From: Hoeflea sp. 108
GTDB taxonomy: Bacteria; Pseudomonadota; Alphaproteobacteria; Rhizobiales; Rhizobiaceae
DNA length: 64,000 nt
Assembly: GCF_000372965.1 (NCBI RefSeq)
Contig: NZ_KB890024.1
Span: 2,792,839-2,856,838 of the forward strand
Direction of reading: 5' to 3'
The position numbers and the translations under genes are program-made. How positions within the stretch are numbered: position 1 is the stretch's first letter; every line of letters starts with the position of its first letter. Under the pieces are notes generated by a model, which was not told the origin of the DNA, searched no databases, and saw only the letters and a list, made by a program, of their open reading frames with translations. Below, piece after piece: positions 1 to 9,200 of this stretch.

Positions 1-887
1 ACAGCCCAGAGTTCCTGGACATGGTCGGCCCGCAGATGGAGATGGAAGGTCTCATCCATCACATTGATCCACGGCCCCATCGGTTTGATGTTCTTCACCG
101 GCCCGGAGTGGATCTGGATGCAGCCATGGTTGCCGACGAAGCACATGATCGGCAGGCTGCTCTGGGCCGACTGGTCGAACATGGCCGGAAGCGCGTCCTT
201 GTCCAGCGTCCAGGCATAATCGCGGCCAACCATGCGCATCGCCTGCTGGCGGCCGAGCTTCAGCGACTTCAACATGCCGAAGAACTCGTGGGTGTCGGTC
301 AGCTTGCTCCAGCGCTCGCGCAATTCGTCGATGCTTGCCGCGCCTTGGCCGGCGGGCTCGGCGACAGTCGCCTGAACCGTCGCGACGGACGGGTCCTGAT
401 TGTCCGATGCAAGCGTCTCAACCAGCTTCTGGTAGGCATAGAGATTGGACGCCGGCCGCAGATGCACCTTGTGCACGGCAGTGCCCGCGGCATCGAAGAA
501 CTGCAGGCTGCGGCGGATATCGTCGCCGTCGCGCTTTTCGACAGCAAAACCATGCGCCCAGGCGCTCGGGAATATCCTGAGGTCGATCTGCTCGCCAAGA
601 ACCATGGCGGCATGCTTGCCCGGTACGACCTTGTCGTAGATACCGATCTTCTCGTGCACGGCACTTTCGTTGCGGGTCAGTGCCATGACCTCGCCGACTG
701 CCTCCAGACCGGCCAGCATGTCGTTGACACGCGGCTCGATGCGGAAGACCCCGTCGCCGCAATGGGCGGCGACCAGATCGGCCTCGGAAATGGCTAGCTG
801 GCTGGCGAGATCGCGCTCGCGCATTTTCGGGCTCTCGGCCCGGGCCCGCCTGATTTCCTGTGGGTTGGGCTTAACGCGCTGGTCCAT
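1..887 (-). CDS. hmuS: Hemin-degrading factor HmuS/HemS, C-terminus outside the window
   Basis: I translated the reverse strand from the ATG at 885-887. It stays open to base 1, so the gene runs off the left edge and about 295 codons are visible. Family motifs include GEVMALTRNESAVHEKIG and, further on, VHKVHLRPASNLYAYQKLV and a second-half DHVQELWA. HmuS/HemS proteins (about 340-350 aa, two similar halves) bind cytoplasmic heme delivered by HmuTUV and pass it on or degrade it. The gene follows hemP by 10 bases on the same strand, the usual hmuPS(TUV) order, so hmuTUV probably lies beyond the edge. Expression is probably iron-controlled from the shared region at 1123-1328. Confidence 0.9.
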   Translation of the reverse strand, partial: MDQRVKPNPQEIRRARAESPKMRERDLASQLAISEADLVAAHCGDGVFRIEPRVNDMLAGLEAVGEVMALTRNESAVHEKIGIYDKVVPGKHAAMVLGEQIDLRIFPSAWAHGFAVEKRDGDDIRRSLQFFDAAGTAVHKVHLRPASNLYAYQKLVETLASDNQDPSVATVQATVAEPAGQGAASIDELRERWSKLTDTHEFFGMLKSLKLGRQQAMRMVGRDYAWTLDKDALPAMFDQSAQSSLPIMCFVGNHGCIQIHSGPVKNIKPMGPWINVMDETFHLHLRADHVQELWA

Positions 888-897
888 TTTCGAATAC

Positions 898-1122
898 CTA
901 CTTGTTGAGAATGAGCTTGCCCTGACGGGTAATCTTGAGGCGGTAGAGTGCGCCGCCATGGTCGATGCCGATCTCGAAATCGCCAAGGAACAGCGACTCG
1001 CTGGTCAGCGTCCTGACGGCCAGCGTTCCCGCCATCGGACGAGGCCCACCCTGCCCTTCGGGCCTGCGGTATCCGTGCCGATATTGGCCGGAACGGAAGT
1101 GGTTCGGGTCGTGCGAATTCAT
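898..1122 (-). CDS. hemP: Hemin uptake protein HemP/HmuP
   Basis: This is a small protein of 74 residues. Its C-terminal half (SLFLGDFEIGIDHGGALYRL, then KITRQGKLILNK) is the HemP family signature: a beta-hairpin-like segment ending in a R-x-GKLIL-x-K tail. In rhizobia and Burkholderia, HmuP/HemP is required for full expression of the heme receptor. The start at 1122 was preferred over the longer frame from 1185 because AAGGAG sits 9 bases upstream of it and the extra N-terminus is unlike the family. It is the first gene of the leftward operon with hmuS and is divergent from the receptor gene at 1329. Confidence 0.88.
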   Translation of the reverse strand: MNSHDPNHFRSGQYRHGYRRPEGQGGPRPMAGTLAVRTLTSESLFLGDFEIGIDHGGALYRLKITRQGKLILNK

Positions 1123-1195
1123 CTCATTGCACTCCTTTGTCCGTTCGCCCCGCCGGCCCAGCCGGTCGTGGTCCATCAGGTTCAAATCAATTAGT

Positions 1196-1210
1196 TGACT
1201 CGAACAATCA
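1196..1210. promoter_or_regulatory. Iron-responsive operator (RirA-type IRO box), candidate
   Basis: The sequence fits TGA-N9-TCA exactly (TGACTCGAACAATCA). This is the described iron-responsive operator motif of rhizobial RirA. It lies between the divergent hemP and heme-receptor genes, where iron repression is expected. The motif is short, so the match alone is weak and its position carries most of the weight. I saw no clear Irr-type box here. Confidence 0.5.
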
Positions 1211-1328
1211 TGTTTATTAGTCAGTGCAATACCGGAGTGAACGAGTCAAGATTTAAGACGCGACCGGCAGACGAAAAAAATGCAAGCAAGCGCCGAGCGA
1301 GCCAGCATGGGACATTTGGAGTTGGGAC

Positions 1329-3488
1329 ATGGGGCTGGTTGCTCGGAACAAGGCTGCTCTGCTGGGCGGAGCGGCGATGATGGTGCTGGTCGGATTGCAG
1401 GCCGCACAAGCGCAGGAAGCGCAGACGAATGAACAGGAAAAGAAAGGCCGCGTGACGCTGCTGCAGCGCCTCGTCATCGGCGCTGGCAAGGAAAAGGTGG
1501 CGATCGACACACCTCAGGCCGTTACCGTCGTCGACCAGGAGGACATTGACCGGCTTCAGCCCGAGACCATCGGTGAAATCATTCGCGCCACGCCCGGCGT
1601 CAATGTTACCGGCTCGGACAGGTTGCTTGGCCAGAGCTTCAACATCCGTGGCATCGGGGCGCCTGAGAACACGGGCGACGGCGGCCGCATCATCGTCAAT
1701 GTCGACGGCGCCCAGAAATTCTACGAACAGTATCGTCTCGGCTCGTTCTTCTCCGATCCGGAACTGTACAAGCGCGTCGAAGTGCTGCGCGGCCCGGCTT
1801 CGTCCACCCTTTATGGCTCGGGCGCGCTTGGCGGCGTCATCAATTTCGAGACCAAGGACGCTTCCGACTTCATCGCCGAGGGACAGACAGGCGCGCTGCG
1901 GCTCAAGAGCTCCTGGAACAGCAATGGCAATGGCTACCTGCTCTCGTCAGTGCTGGCCCAGCGTTGGGGCGAGAACGCCGAGTTCCTGCTGACCGGCAAC
2001 TACCGCGCGTCCGATCCTTACGAGTCCGGCAATGGCAAGGAGGTCATCGGCTCGAACTTCAAAGCCTGGTCGGGTCTCGCCAAGGGCACCTTCAACGTTG
2101 GCGACGAAGGCAAGCTGCGGATGTCCTACCAGCAGTGGGACTCCAATCTCGATGACCAGCAGTTGTCGCAGACCAGCGCAGCCGCGTTCTTTGGCCTGAT
2201 CGACCGGCACGTCATCGATCGCACCGCGGTCGTTTCCTACGAGAACCCGTTCTCCGACAACGACATGCTCGATGTGAAGGTGTCGGCGTCGTACTCCAAC
2301 ACGACCAATGAACAGCGCAATGCCGACCTGCGGTCATCCTGCAGCGCCGGGTCGTTCGCGGTCGTCTGCGATTCGAACTACGGCTACCAGACCTGGCAGT
2401 TCAATGCCCAGAACACGATGGATTGGACTGGCGACAACTGGGTCAACCATCTGACCGTAGGTTCACAGTCCAGCTATCAGACGCGCGAGGCCGAGGCATT
2501 CCGCAACGACGGCACCCAGTTTCCGGTTACCTTCCATCCAGAGGGTACCGACGTAAAAAACGGCGTCTTCGCTCAGAACGAGTTCGTCTGGGACGAGCGG
2601 TTGACGCTGATTTCCGGCATGCGGCTTGACTGGCACCGCTTGTCACCAGATTCCGCTGTTATCAATCCTGGAACAGGTACGACCGCAGCCGACAGCGACG
2701 ACACCGCCTTCTCGCCGAAGATTGCCGCCCACTACAAGATAAACGACGCTGTCGCGGTCTTTGGGTCCATCGCACACACTGAACGCTTCCCGACCATCGA
2801 CGAGGTGTTCTCGACTGCGAGTTCGTCGTCGACATTCCTGCCAAGCCTTGGCCTGAAGAAGGAACAGTCAAACAATTTCGAAGCTGGGTTTGCGCTCTCC
2901 GGCAACGATCTGGTGCAGGACGGCGACGCGGGACAGTTGAAGGTTACAAGTTTTTATAACGATGTGACGAATCTGATCGCACTGAACAGGCCTTTCGCCG
3001 CCGGTTTCAACAACAAGCCCGGCTTCGAAAACATCGACAAGGCCGAACTCTATGGCTTCGAAGTCGAGGCGGCATATGATTCTGACTATGTTTTCGCCAA
3101 TGCGGGGTACTCGTACGTCGTCGGCAAGAACAAGAAAACCAATGCCTATCTGACGACGATCGCGCCGCATGAACTTGCCCTCACGCTTGGCGGCAAGGTG
3201 CCGGACTACGACATCAGGTTTGGCTGGAAGGCCCGCTTTGTTGCAGGACCGCAAGACAAGAGCCGCGACACCAGCACACCGCCGGTCAACGAGACGCGCT
3301 ACTCCAAGGCCTTCGATGTCCACGACATCTTCTTCACGTGGAAGCCGCAGGACGGTCAGCTGTCCGGCTGGGAAGCAAACTTCGGCATCGATAACGTGTT
3401 CAACAAGCAGTACAAGGAATTCCTCGTGAACGACGACGCCAAGGGCCGTACGTTCAAGGTTTCCCTGTCCAAGCAGTTCGGCTGGTAA
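1329..3488 (+). CDS. hmuR: TonB-dependent heme/hemoglobin outer-membrane receptor
   Basis: The 719-residue protein has a signal peptide (about 1-28, ending LQAAQAQ). A plug domain follows (VTVVDQEDIDRLQPETIGEI, then RATPGVNVTGSD and INVDG-like residues), then a beta-barrel that ends in an aromatic residue (SKQFGW), as outer-membrane proteins do. The segment GSIAHTERFPTIDEVFS corresponds to the FRAP-like region of heme receptors. It probably binds heme or hemoproteins and imports heme using TonB energy, like ShmR/HmuR of rhizobia. GGAG lies 8 bases before the chosen ATG. It heads a rightward run of genes to 6184 and is divergent from hemP-hmuS. Confidence 0.88.
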   Translation: MGLVARNKAALLGGAAMMVLVGLQAAQAQEAQTNEQEKKGRVTLLQRLVIGAGKEKVAIDTPQAVTVVDQEDIDRLQPETIGEIIRATPGVNVTGSDRLLGQSFNIRGIGAPENTGDGGRIIVNVDGAQKFYEQYRLGSFFSDPELYKRVEVLRGPASSTLYGSGALGGVINFETKDASDFIAEGQTGALRLKSSWNSNGNGYLLSSVLAQRWGENAEFLLTGNYRASDPYESGNGKEVIGSNFKAWSGLAKGTFNVGDEGKLRMSYQQWDSNLDDQQLSQTSAAAFFGLIDRHVIDRTAVVSYENPFSDNDMLDVKVSASYSNTTNEQRNADLRSSCSAGSFAVVCDSNYGYQTWQFNAQNTMDWTGDNWVNHLTVGSQSSYQTREAEAFRNDGTQFPVTFHPEGTDVKNGVFAQNEFVWDERLTLISGMRLDWHRLSPDSAVINPGTGTTAADSDDTAFSPKIAAHYKINDAVAVFGSIAHTERFPTIDEVFSTASSSSTFLPSLGLKKEQSNNFEAGFALSGNDLVQDGDAGQLKVTSFYNDVTNLIALNRPFAAGFNNKPGFENIDKAELYGFEVEAAYDSDYVFANAGYSYVVGKNKKTNAYLTTIAPHELALTLGGKVPDYDIRFGWKARFVAGPQDKSRDTSTPPVNETRYSKAFDVHDIFFTWKPQDGQLSGWEANFGIDNVFNKQYKEFLVNDDAKGRTFKVSLSKQFGW

Positions 3489-3490
3489 CG

Positions 3491-3919
3491 ATGCGCCACC
3501 TCGCGACATCGTTCGTCGGGGCGGCGGCTCTTCTCGCGACGGCGGCAACCGCCGTCGCCCAGAGCCCCTCTCCCGAGCTTGTGCTCGAGCTCAACGCAGC
3601 GCAGCCCTCAGACAAGGGCTGCCGCTTCACCTTTGTGGTCAGCAACAATCTCGGCACCGAGCTGTCCAAGGCCGCCTTCGAGATCGCGCTGTTCAACGAC
3701 GCCGGCGTGGTCGACCGGCTGACCGTGCTCGACTTCAAGGACCTGCCCGCGGGCAAGACCAAGGTGACGCGTTTCGACCTGCCGGGAACCGACTGCACCA
3801 AGGTCAGCCGCGTGTTGATCAACCATGCCACCGATTGCACCGGCCCGGGCATCGAGCCCGGCGCCTGTGTGAAGTCGCTGCGCACCGCATCCAAATCCGG
3901 CATCGCGTTCGGCATCTGA
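3491..3919 (+). CDS. Secreted protein of unknown function in the heme operon
   Basis: The 142-residue protein begins 2 bases after the receptor stop codon, so the two are probably translated together. It has a clear signal peptide (about 1-23, cleavage near AVAQS). The mature part looks like a small beta-sandwich, with four cysteines in the mature part (C43, C98, C116, C124), possibly forming disulfides. I do not recognise a named family. Its position between the receptor and TonB suggests a periplasmic accessory of heme uptake, which is an inference from context. Confidence 0.7.
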   Translation: MRHLATSFVGAAALLATAATAVAQSPSPELVLELNAAQPSDKGCRFTFVVSNNLGTELSKAAFEIALFNDAGVVDRLTVLDFKDLPAGKTKVTRFDLPGTDCTKVSRVLINHATDCTGPGIEPGACVKSLRTASKSGIAFGI

Positions 3920-3929
3920 GGGGGCAGAC

Positions 3930-5210
3930 GTGGGATTGGAACCGGCCTTCGCCAAAAGCACAGTCGCCTGGCCTCTGGCTGGCATCGGTGCCTGGCCGGC
4001 CGAGCCCGACGACCCCGAATTCGCAATCCCGCGCGGCGCACTGCGCATCTGCGCCCGCGACACCGCGCACGGAAGCGTTCTGGCCGACGCCAGCCCGCTG
4101 CTTCAGGTCCCGGCAAGCGAGCCGCTGTCGCCGAGGCAATCCACGGTCAGGCTTCGCAGCCGCAAGTGGCTGGCCGCGATCCTGGCTTCTTGTGTTTTCC
4201 ACGCCGCGGTCGCCATGTTCTTCATGACGCGGGGCGACGAAGATCAGGTTCTGATCGAAGGCAGCGCCAATGCCGGCATCACCTTGCTCGGCAATGCCTC
4301 CGAGGACCAGTCGGCTGCAGGCGATCAGTCGGAGATCGATCCGAATACCATCACCAATGTGACGATGGTCACGATGCTGGACGCCAAGCCCGTCGAGACG
4401 GTCGAAGCCCAGGCCGTGCCGGAATTCACACCTGCAGAGGCAGTTGAAACCGCGGCCCAGGAAACGCCTGTCGCTGAAACCATCCAGCCGGTCACCGACC
4501 AGCCGGTGCAGCCGACGACCACCGATCCGCTGCCGGAAATCCTTGCCACCGACAAGATCGAGCCCGTCGAGGACGACAACATCGTCCAGAAGCCGGTCGA
4601 AATGGCAAAGGTCGAACCGGTCGAGACCGAAACCGAGACGGTGCCGGTTGCTGAAGAGATCGTCGCCGAGGCTGTACCGGAAGTCGTGAAGCCAGAACCA
4701 AAGCCTGAGCCCGTGAAGCCAGAACCGGTGAAGAAGGCCGAGCCGAGACCGGTCAAGAAGCCCGAGAAAAAGGCCGAGCAGCCGAAGAAGCTGGAAAAGG
4801 CCCCTGCCAGGCAGCCTGCCCCCGTCAAGGCAGGATCCGGCGGCAAGGGCCAGGCCGACGCGCGCAGGGGCGCGGCCGACGGCGCGGACAACGGCACCAC
4901 CACCACCAAAGGCAAGAACGGCAGCAGCGCATCGGCAGGCAATGCCGCAGTCTCCAACTATTCCGGCAAGGTCCGCTCAAAGCTGTCAAGATCGTTCAGA
5001 ATGTCGAGAGGCAAGGGCGTGGTGGTCGTTTCGTTCGTCGTCACGGCAAATGGCAGCGTGAGTTCAATCAGTGTGACAAGCAGTTCCGGCGTGCCGGCGA
5101 TCGACAAGGCTGGCCTCGACGCCGTGCGCCGCGCGGCTCCTTTCCCTCCCATTCCACCCGAAGCTGGACGCTCGACCTGGCACTTCGAAATCCCTCTGGA
5201 AACGCGATGA
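3930..5210 (+). CDS. tonB: TonB energy transducer
   Basis: The 426-residue protein has one membrane segment near residues 80-98. It contains the S-x3-H pair (S87, H91) matching the functional Ser/His of TonB transmembrane helices. A long Pro/Glu/Lys-rich spacer follows (many EPV, KPEP and PKP repeats). The C-terminal TonB domain starts near YSGKVRSKLSR and includes VVVSFVVTANGSVSSISV. It transmits proton-motive force to the receptor at 1329. The GTG start at 3930 has GAGGGGG just upstream. The roughly 79-residue cytoplasmic extension before the membrane helix is longer than in E. coli TonB. ExbB/ExbD are not in the window. Confidence 0.88.
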   Translation: MGLEPAFAKSTVAWPLAGIGAWPAEPDDPEFAIPRGALRICARDTAHGSVLADASPLLQVPASEPLSPRQSTVRLRSRKWLAAILASCVFHAAVAMFFMTRGDEDQVLIEGSANAGITLLGNASEDQSAAGDQSEIDPNTITNVTMVTMLDAKPVETVEAQAVPEFTPAEAVETAAQETPVAETIQPVTDQPVQPTTTDPLPEILATDKIEPVEDDNIVQKPVEMAKVEPVETETETVPVAEEIVAEAVPEVVKPEPKPEPVKPEPVKKAEPRPVKKPEKKAEQPKKLEKAPARQPAPVKAGSGGKGQADARRGAADGADNGTTTTKGKNGSSASAGNAAVSNYSGKVRSKLSRSFRMSRGKGVVVVSFVVTANGSVSSISVTSSSGVPAIDKAGLDAVRRAAPFPPIPPEAGRSTWHFEIPLETR

Positions 5211-5235
5211 TCAGCTTCGAAAGAGGATGACGACA

Positions 5236-5484
5236 ATGTCTTTGTTGAACACTCTGGATGCCATTTCGGCTGTGCGCGGTGACGGCCTGCGGCCAGAACT
5301 GCGCGAATTGATCGACCGGATGGCAGCGACGTCCTTGAGCGACAAGGTCACCGAACTCGCTCATTATCGCGACGCAGGCATCCGTCAGGCCGGCCCGAAT
5401 CCGGTAAACGCGGCGCGCCTCGCCGACGAAAAGATTGTGACATTCCACCCGATCCGGCCAGCCGATGCCGGCACGAACACCTGA
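5236..5484 (+). CDS. Small conserved-looking protein in the heme operon, unknown
   Basis: The 82-residue protein has no signal peptide or membrane segment. The ATG at 5236 was chosen because AAGAGG is 9 bases upstream. An in-frame ATG at 5227 lies directly on that site and is less likely. The gene sits between tonB and the IsdG-type heme oxygenase, with 11 bases to the latter, so it is probably in the same transcript. The middle (LRELIDRMAATSLSDKVTEL) looks helical. No function can be assigned. Confidence 0.6.
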   Translation: MSLLNTLDAISAVRGDGLRPELRELIDRMAATSLSDKVTELAHYRDAGIRQAGPNPVNAARLADEKIVTFHPIRPADAGTNT

Positions 5485-5495
5485 GAGGAAAAAGC

Positions 5496-5810
5496 ATGTA
5501 TATCGCCATGAACCGCTTCAAGGTTCAGAACGGCTCAGAGACGGCGTTCGAGGACGTCTGGAAGAACCGCGATTCGACCCTCAGCGAAATGAAGGGCTTT
5601 CGCGAGTTCCACCTGCTGCGTGGGCCGGTGAACGAGGCCGAGGGCTACACGCTCTACGCCTCGCACACGGTATGGGCGAGCCAGGACGATTTTATCGCCT
5701 GGACGAAGTCGGAGAATTTCCGCGCCGCGCACAAGAATGCCGGTTCGTCCAAGGCGTCCTATGTCGGCCATCCGCAGTTCGAGGGCTTTTCGGTCGTCGA
5801 AGGCGCCTGA
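5496..5810 (+). CDS. IsdG-type heme-degrading monooxygenase (HmuQ/HmuD-like)
   Basis: The 104-residue protein has the ferredoxin-like ABM fold of the IsdG family. The catalytic triad of IsdG enzymes (Asn, Trp, His; N7/W67/H77 in Staphylococcus) appears here as N6, W69 and H79, in MNRFKV and in FIAWTKSENFRAAHK. Such enzymes open the heme ring and release iron; Bradyrhizobium HmuQ and HmuD are described relatives. It sits in the heme uptake operon, which supports a role in recovering iron from imported heme. A general antibiotic-biosynthesis-monooxygenase role is the alternative, but the triad and context favour heme. AGAGG is upstream of the start. Confidence 0.82.
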   Translation: MYIAMNRFKVQNGSETAFEDVWKNRDSTLSEMKGFREFHLLRGPVNEAEGYTLYASHTVWASQDDFIAWTKSENFRAAHKNAGSSKASYVGHPQFEGFSVVEGA

Positions 5811-5812
5811 GA

Positions 5813-6184
5813 ATGACAGATCTGGCCCGCAGCATTCCCGTCATGCCCTCGCCAGACATTGGCGAGAGCCGTGACTTCTACCGCGACCGGCTAGGCTTCG
5901 AGGTCATCGGGCCTGACATGGACGCCTACCTGATCGTCCGGCGTGGCGAGGTCGAGATCCATTTCTGGAAGACGGACGACCGCAAGCTGCCCGAGGTCAC
6001 GTCCTGCTACATCAGGGGCGGCGAGGTCCCTGCCCTGCACGCCGAATTCTCGGCGCGAGCGGTGGAACGGCTGAGCCCCTTTACGGTGCGACCGTGGAAC
6101 ATGAAGGAATTCTACATCCACGATCCGCACGGCAATCTGCTGCGGTTCGGATGCGCGCCGGAAGAGATCGAGGGGCAGGCCTGA
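5813..6184 (+). CDS. VOC-superfamily (glyoxalase/bleomycin-resistance-like) protein
   Basis: The 123-residue protein starts 2 bases after the IsdG-like gene stops. It has a single vicinal-oxygen-chelate domain: IPVMPSPDIGESRDFYRDRL at the start, EVEIHFWK in the middle, and FYIHDPHGNLLRFG at the end. These resemble bleomycin-resistance-type binding proteins. A metal-dependent enzyme or small-molecule binding role is possible, but the substrate is unknown. It is the last gene of the heme operon; the following terminator overlaps its stop codon. Confidence 0.8.
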   Translation: MTDLARSIPVMPSPDIGESRDFYRDRLGFEVIGPDMDAYLIVRRGEVEIHFWKTDDRKLPEVTSCYIRGGEVPALHAEFSARAVERLSPFTVRPWNMKEFYIHDPHGNLLRFGCAPEEIEGQA

Positions 6185-6203
6185 GCCTGCCCCTTTCGTT
6201 TTT
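6172..6203 (+). terminator. Rho-independent terminator of the heme operon
   Basis: A perfect 9-bp stem (GGGGCAGGC / GCCTGCCCC) with loop CTGA is followed by TTTCGTTTTT. The left arm is the last codons of the VOC gene and the loop contains its TGA stop. It ends the rightward transcript before the convergent putA gene. Confidence 0.9.
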
Positions 6204-6205
6204 GA

Positions 6206-9200
6206 TCAGACAGATGCCAGCAGGCTGGCGTTGCCGCCGGCGGCTGTCGTGTCGACGCAGACCGCCCGCTCGTGGGCATAGGCTGCCGGGTAGATCGTTT
6301 CACTGATCAGCGGAACGATCGGCCCCTTGCGCTCGGCCAGCACCTTGCGAATGGTCTTCATGCCTTCCTGCGTGCCTGAATAGGCAACCGCATCGACTGC
6401 CAGCGCCCGCGCCTCGACCGGGTCGGCACGAGCGTCGAGAGCAGCCACAGGCAGGCCCTTGCCAAGCAGCGCCTGCAGGGCCGCCGGGGCACCGGGGGCA
6501 ACCGCCAGCACCGAGCACCCAGCGGCGAGCGCCTGGATCGCCTGGGCGAGCAGCGTCTCGGTATCGGGCCCGAGCACGAGCACGCGTCCGCGCGGGTTGA
6601 GCGACAGCGTGTTGGCCTCGCCGGTCGGTCCGGGCAGGTCGACCTGGCCGAAATCGATTCCGGCAGCAGCGGCGATTGCCTGCGCACCCTTACCGCGCAA
6701 ATGCTTGCGCAGGATGGCGATACGGTCGCCGCGCGTCGCCCATTCGCCGGCATCGACCAGATTGTCGACCAGCTCGGTTGCCGTCACCTTGCGGCCGTCA
6801 GCCGTGACCTGGCCGCTTTCGGCCGACTTGCGGAACCGGCGCAGATAGTGCGGGCCGCCCGCCTTGGGACCGGTGCCGGAAAGGCCTTCGCCGCCGAAGG
6901 GCTGCGAGCCGACCACCGCGCCGATCTGGTTGCGGTTGACGTAGATATTGCCGGCATGAATGCTGTCGACGATGTGCTGCACGCGTCCCTCGATGCGGGT
7001 GTGCAGGCCGAAGGTCAGGCCGTAGCCCTTGCGGTTGATGGCCGCGACCACCTCGTCGATCTGATCGGCATCGAAGGTCGCGACATGCAGCACCGGGCCG
7101 AAGACCTCGCGCTCCATGTCCTCGATGCCCTTGACCCTGAAGACATGCGGGGCAACGAAACGGCCGTCGGCAGGCGCGTCGAGCTTGGCGATCAGCTTGC
7201 CGCCAGCTTCCATCTTGGCGCAGTAATCGCGAATGCCGCTCTGCGCTTCCTCATCGATGACGGGGCCGACATCGGTGGACAGATGCCAAGGATCGCCGAC
7301 GGTAAGCGCATCCATGGCGCCCTTCAGCATCTCGACCATCTTCTTCTCGACGTCCTTCTGGACGTAGAGCACGCGCAGCGCCGAACAGCGCTGGCCGGCA
7401 CTCTGGAACGACGAGGCCAGCACGTCGCGGATCGCCTGCTCGGGAAGTGCCGTGGAATCGACGATCATGGCGTTGAGGCCGCCTGTCTCGGCGATCAGCA
7501 TGGCGTCGGGCCGGGCGGTCTCGGCAAGCTGCCGCTCGATGATCTTGGCGACCTCGGTCGAACCGGTGAAACAGACGCCGGCAATGCGCGGGTCGGCCGT
7601 CAGCGGTCCGCCGACATTGGGGCCATCACCCGGCAAAAGCTGGATCACGTCCTCGGGCACGCCGGCCTCGCGCATCATCTCGACGGCACGCGCCGCGATC
7701 AACGGCGTCTGCTCGGCCGGCTTGGCGATGACGGTGTTGCCGGTCACAAGTGCCGCTGCAATCTGGCCGGTGAAGATGGCCAGCGGGAAGTTCCATGGCG
7801 AGATGCAGACGATGGCGCCGCGCGCCTCGGTGCCGGCCTCAGCCTTCTCGGCTTCGGCGGCGTAGTAGCGCAGGAAGTCGACCGCCTCACGCACCTCGGC
7901 CACGCCGTCGGACAGCGACTTGCCGGCCTCGCGGGTGGCAAGCGCGAAGAACTCGACCGCATTGGCCTCATAGAGGTCGGCGGTGCGGCGCAGGATGGCC
8001 GCACGCTCGGCGACAGGCTTCTTCGCCCAGGCCGGCTGCGCCTCGACGGCGATGCGAACGGCCGTGTCCACCTGCTTGGCGGCAGCCTCTGTCACGGTGC
8101 CGACGACGTCGGACGGCTTGGCTGGGTTGATCACCTTGCGCGAGGCGCCATAGCCAGCAGCACGCGTGATCGGTTTGGCCGTCCAGCGGTCCGGGCCCTT
8201 GAATGCCGACTTGGCATGATCGATCGCTGCCAGCGTCGTGATGTCGGTGATGTCCCAGCCCTTGGCATTGGGACGGCCAGCGCCGAAGATCGCCGAAGGG
8301 GTCGGGATCGACGGATTGGAGGCCGGCCCTTGCGTCTCCACCGTTTCGAGCGGATCGCGGGCGATGTCCTCCGGGGCCACGTCCTCGTCGGTCAGTTGAT
8401 GGACGAAGGACGAGTTGGCGCCGTTCTCGAGCAGGCGGCGAACCAGATAGGCAAGCAGGTCGGAATGCGCGCCGACAGGCGCATAGATGCGGCAACGCGT
8501 GCCCTCGGCCTTGCGCACCGTCTCATGCAGGGCCTCGCCCATACCATGCAGGCGCTGGAATTCGAACGAGGTGCGATCCGAGGCCATCGACAGGATGGCG
8601 GCGACCGTGTGCGCATTGTGCGTGGCGAACTGCGGGTAGATACGATCCGTCATCGACAAGAGCTTGCGGGCGCAGGCCATGTAGGAGACGTCGGTATTGG
8701 CCTTGCGGGTGAACACCGGATAGCCAGGCAGGCCCAGCGTCTGGGCGCGCTTGATCTCGGTGTCCCAATAAGCACCCTTGACCAGGCGCACCATGATCTT
8801 GCGGTCGAGCTTGTTGGCGAGAGCATAGAGCCAGTCGATGGCAAACGCCGTGCGCGGGCCATAGGCCTGTACGACGACGCCGAAGCCGTGCCAGTCGGCG
8901 AGGTCGGGATGAGCGAGCACGCGCTCGATGACGTCGAGCGACAGGTCGAGGCGGTCGGCCTCCTCGGCGTCGATGTTGAGGCCCATGCGGGCGCGCTTGG
9001 CGGCCAGGCACAGCGACAGCAGCCGCTCGGCCATGACAGGCAGCATGTCGTCCTTGTGGGAGACTTCATAGCGCGGATGCAGCGCCGACAGCTTCACCGA
9101 AATGCCGTGGTTGTAGCGGATGTCAGGGCCGTTGGTGCCATTGTCGAGCGACGAGATCGCCTCGGCATAGGCGCGGTGATAACGCAGTGCGTCGGCTTCG

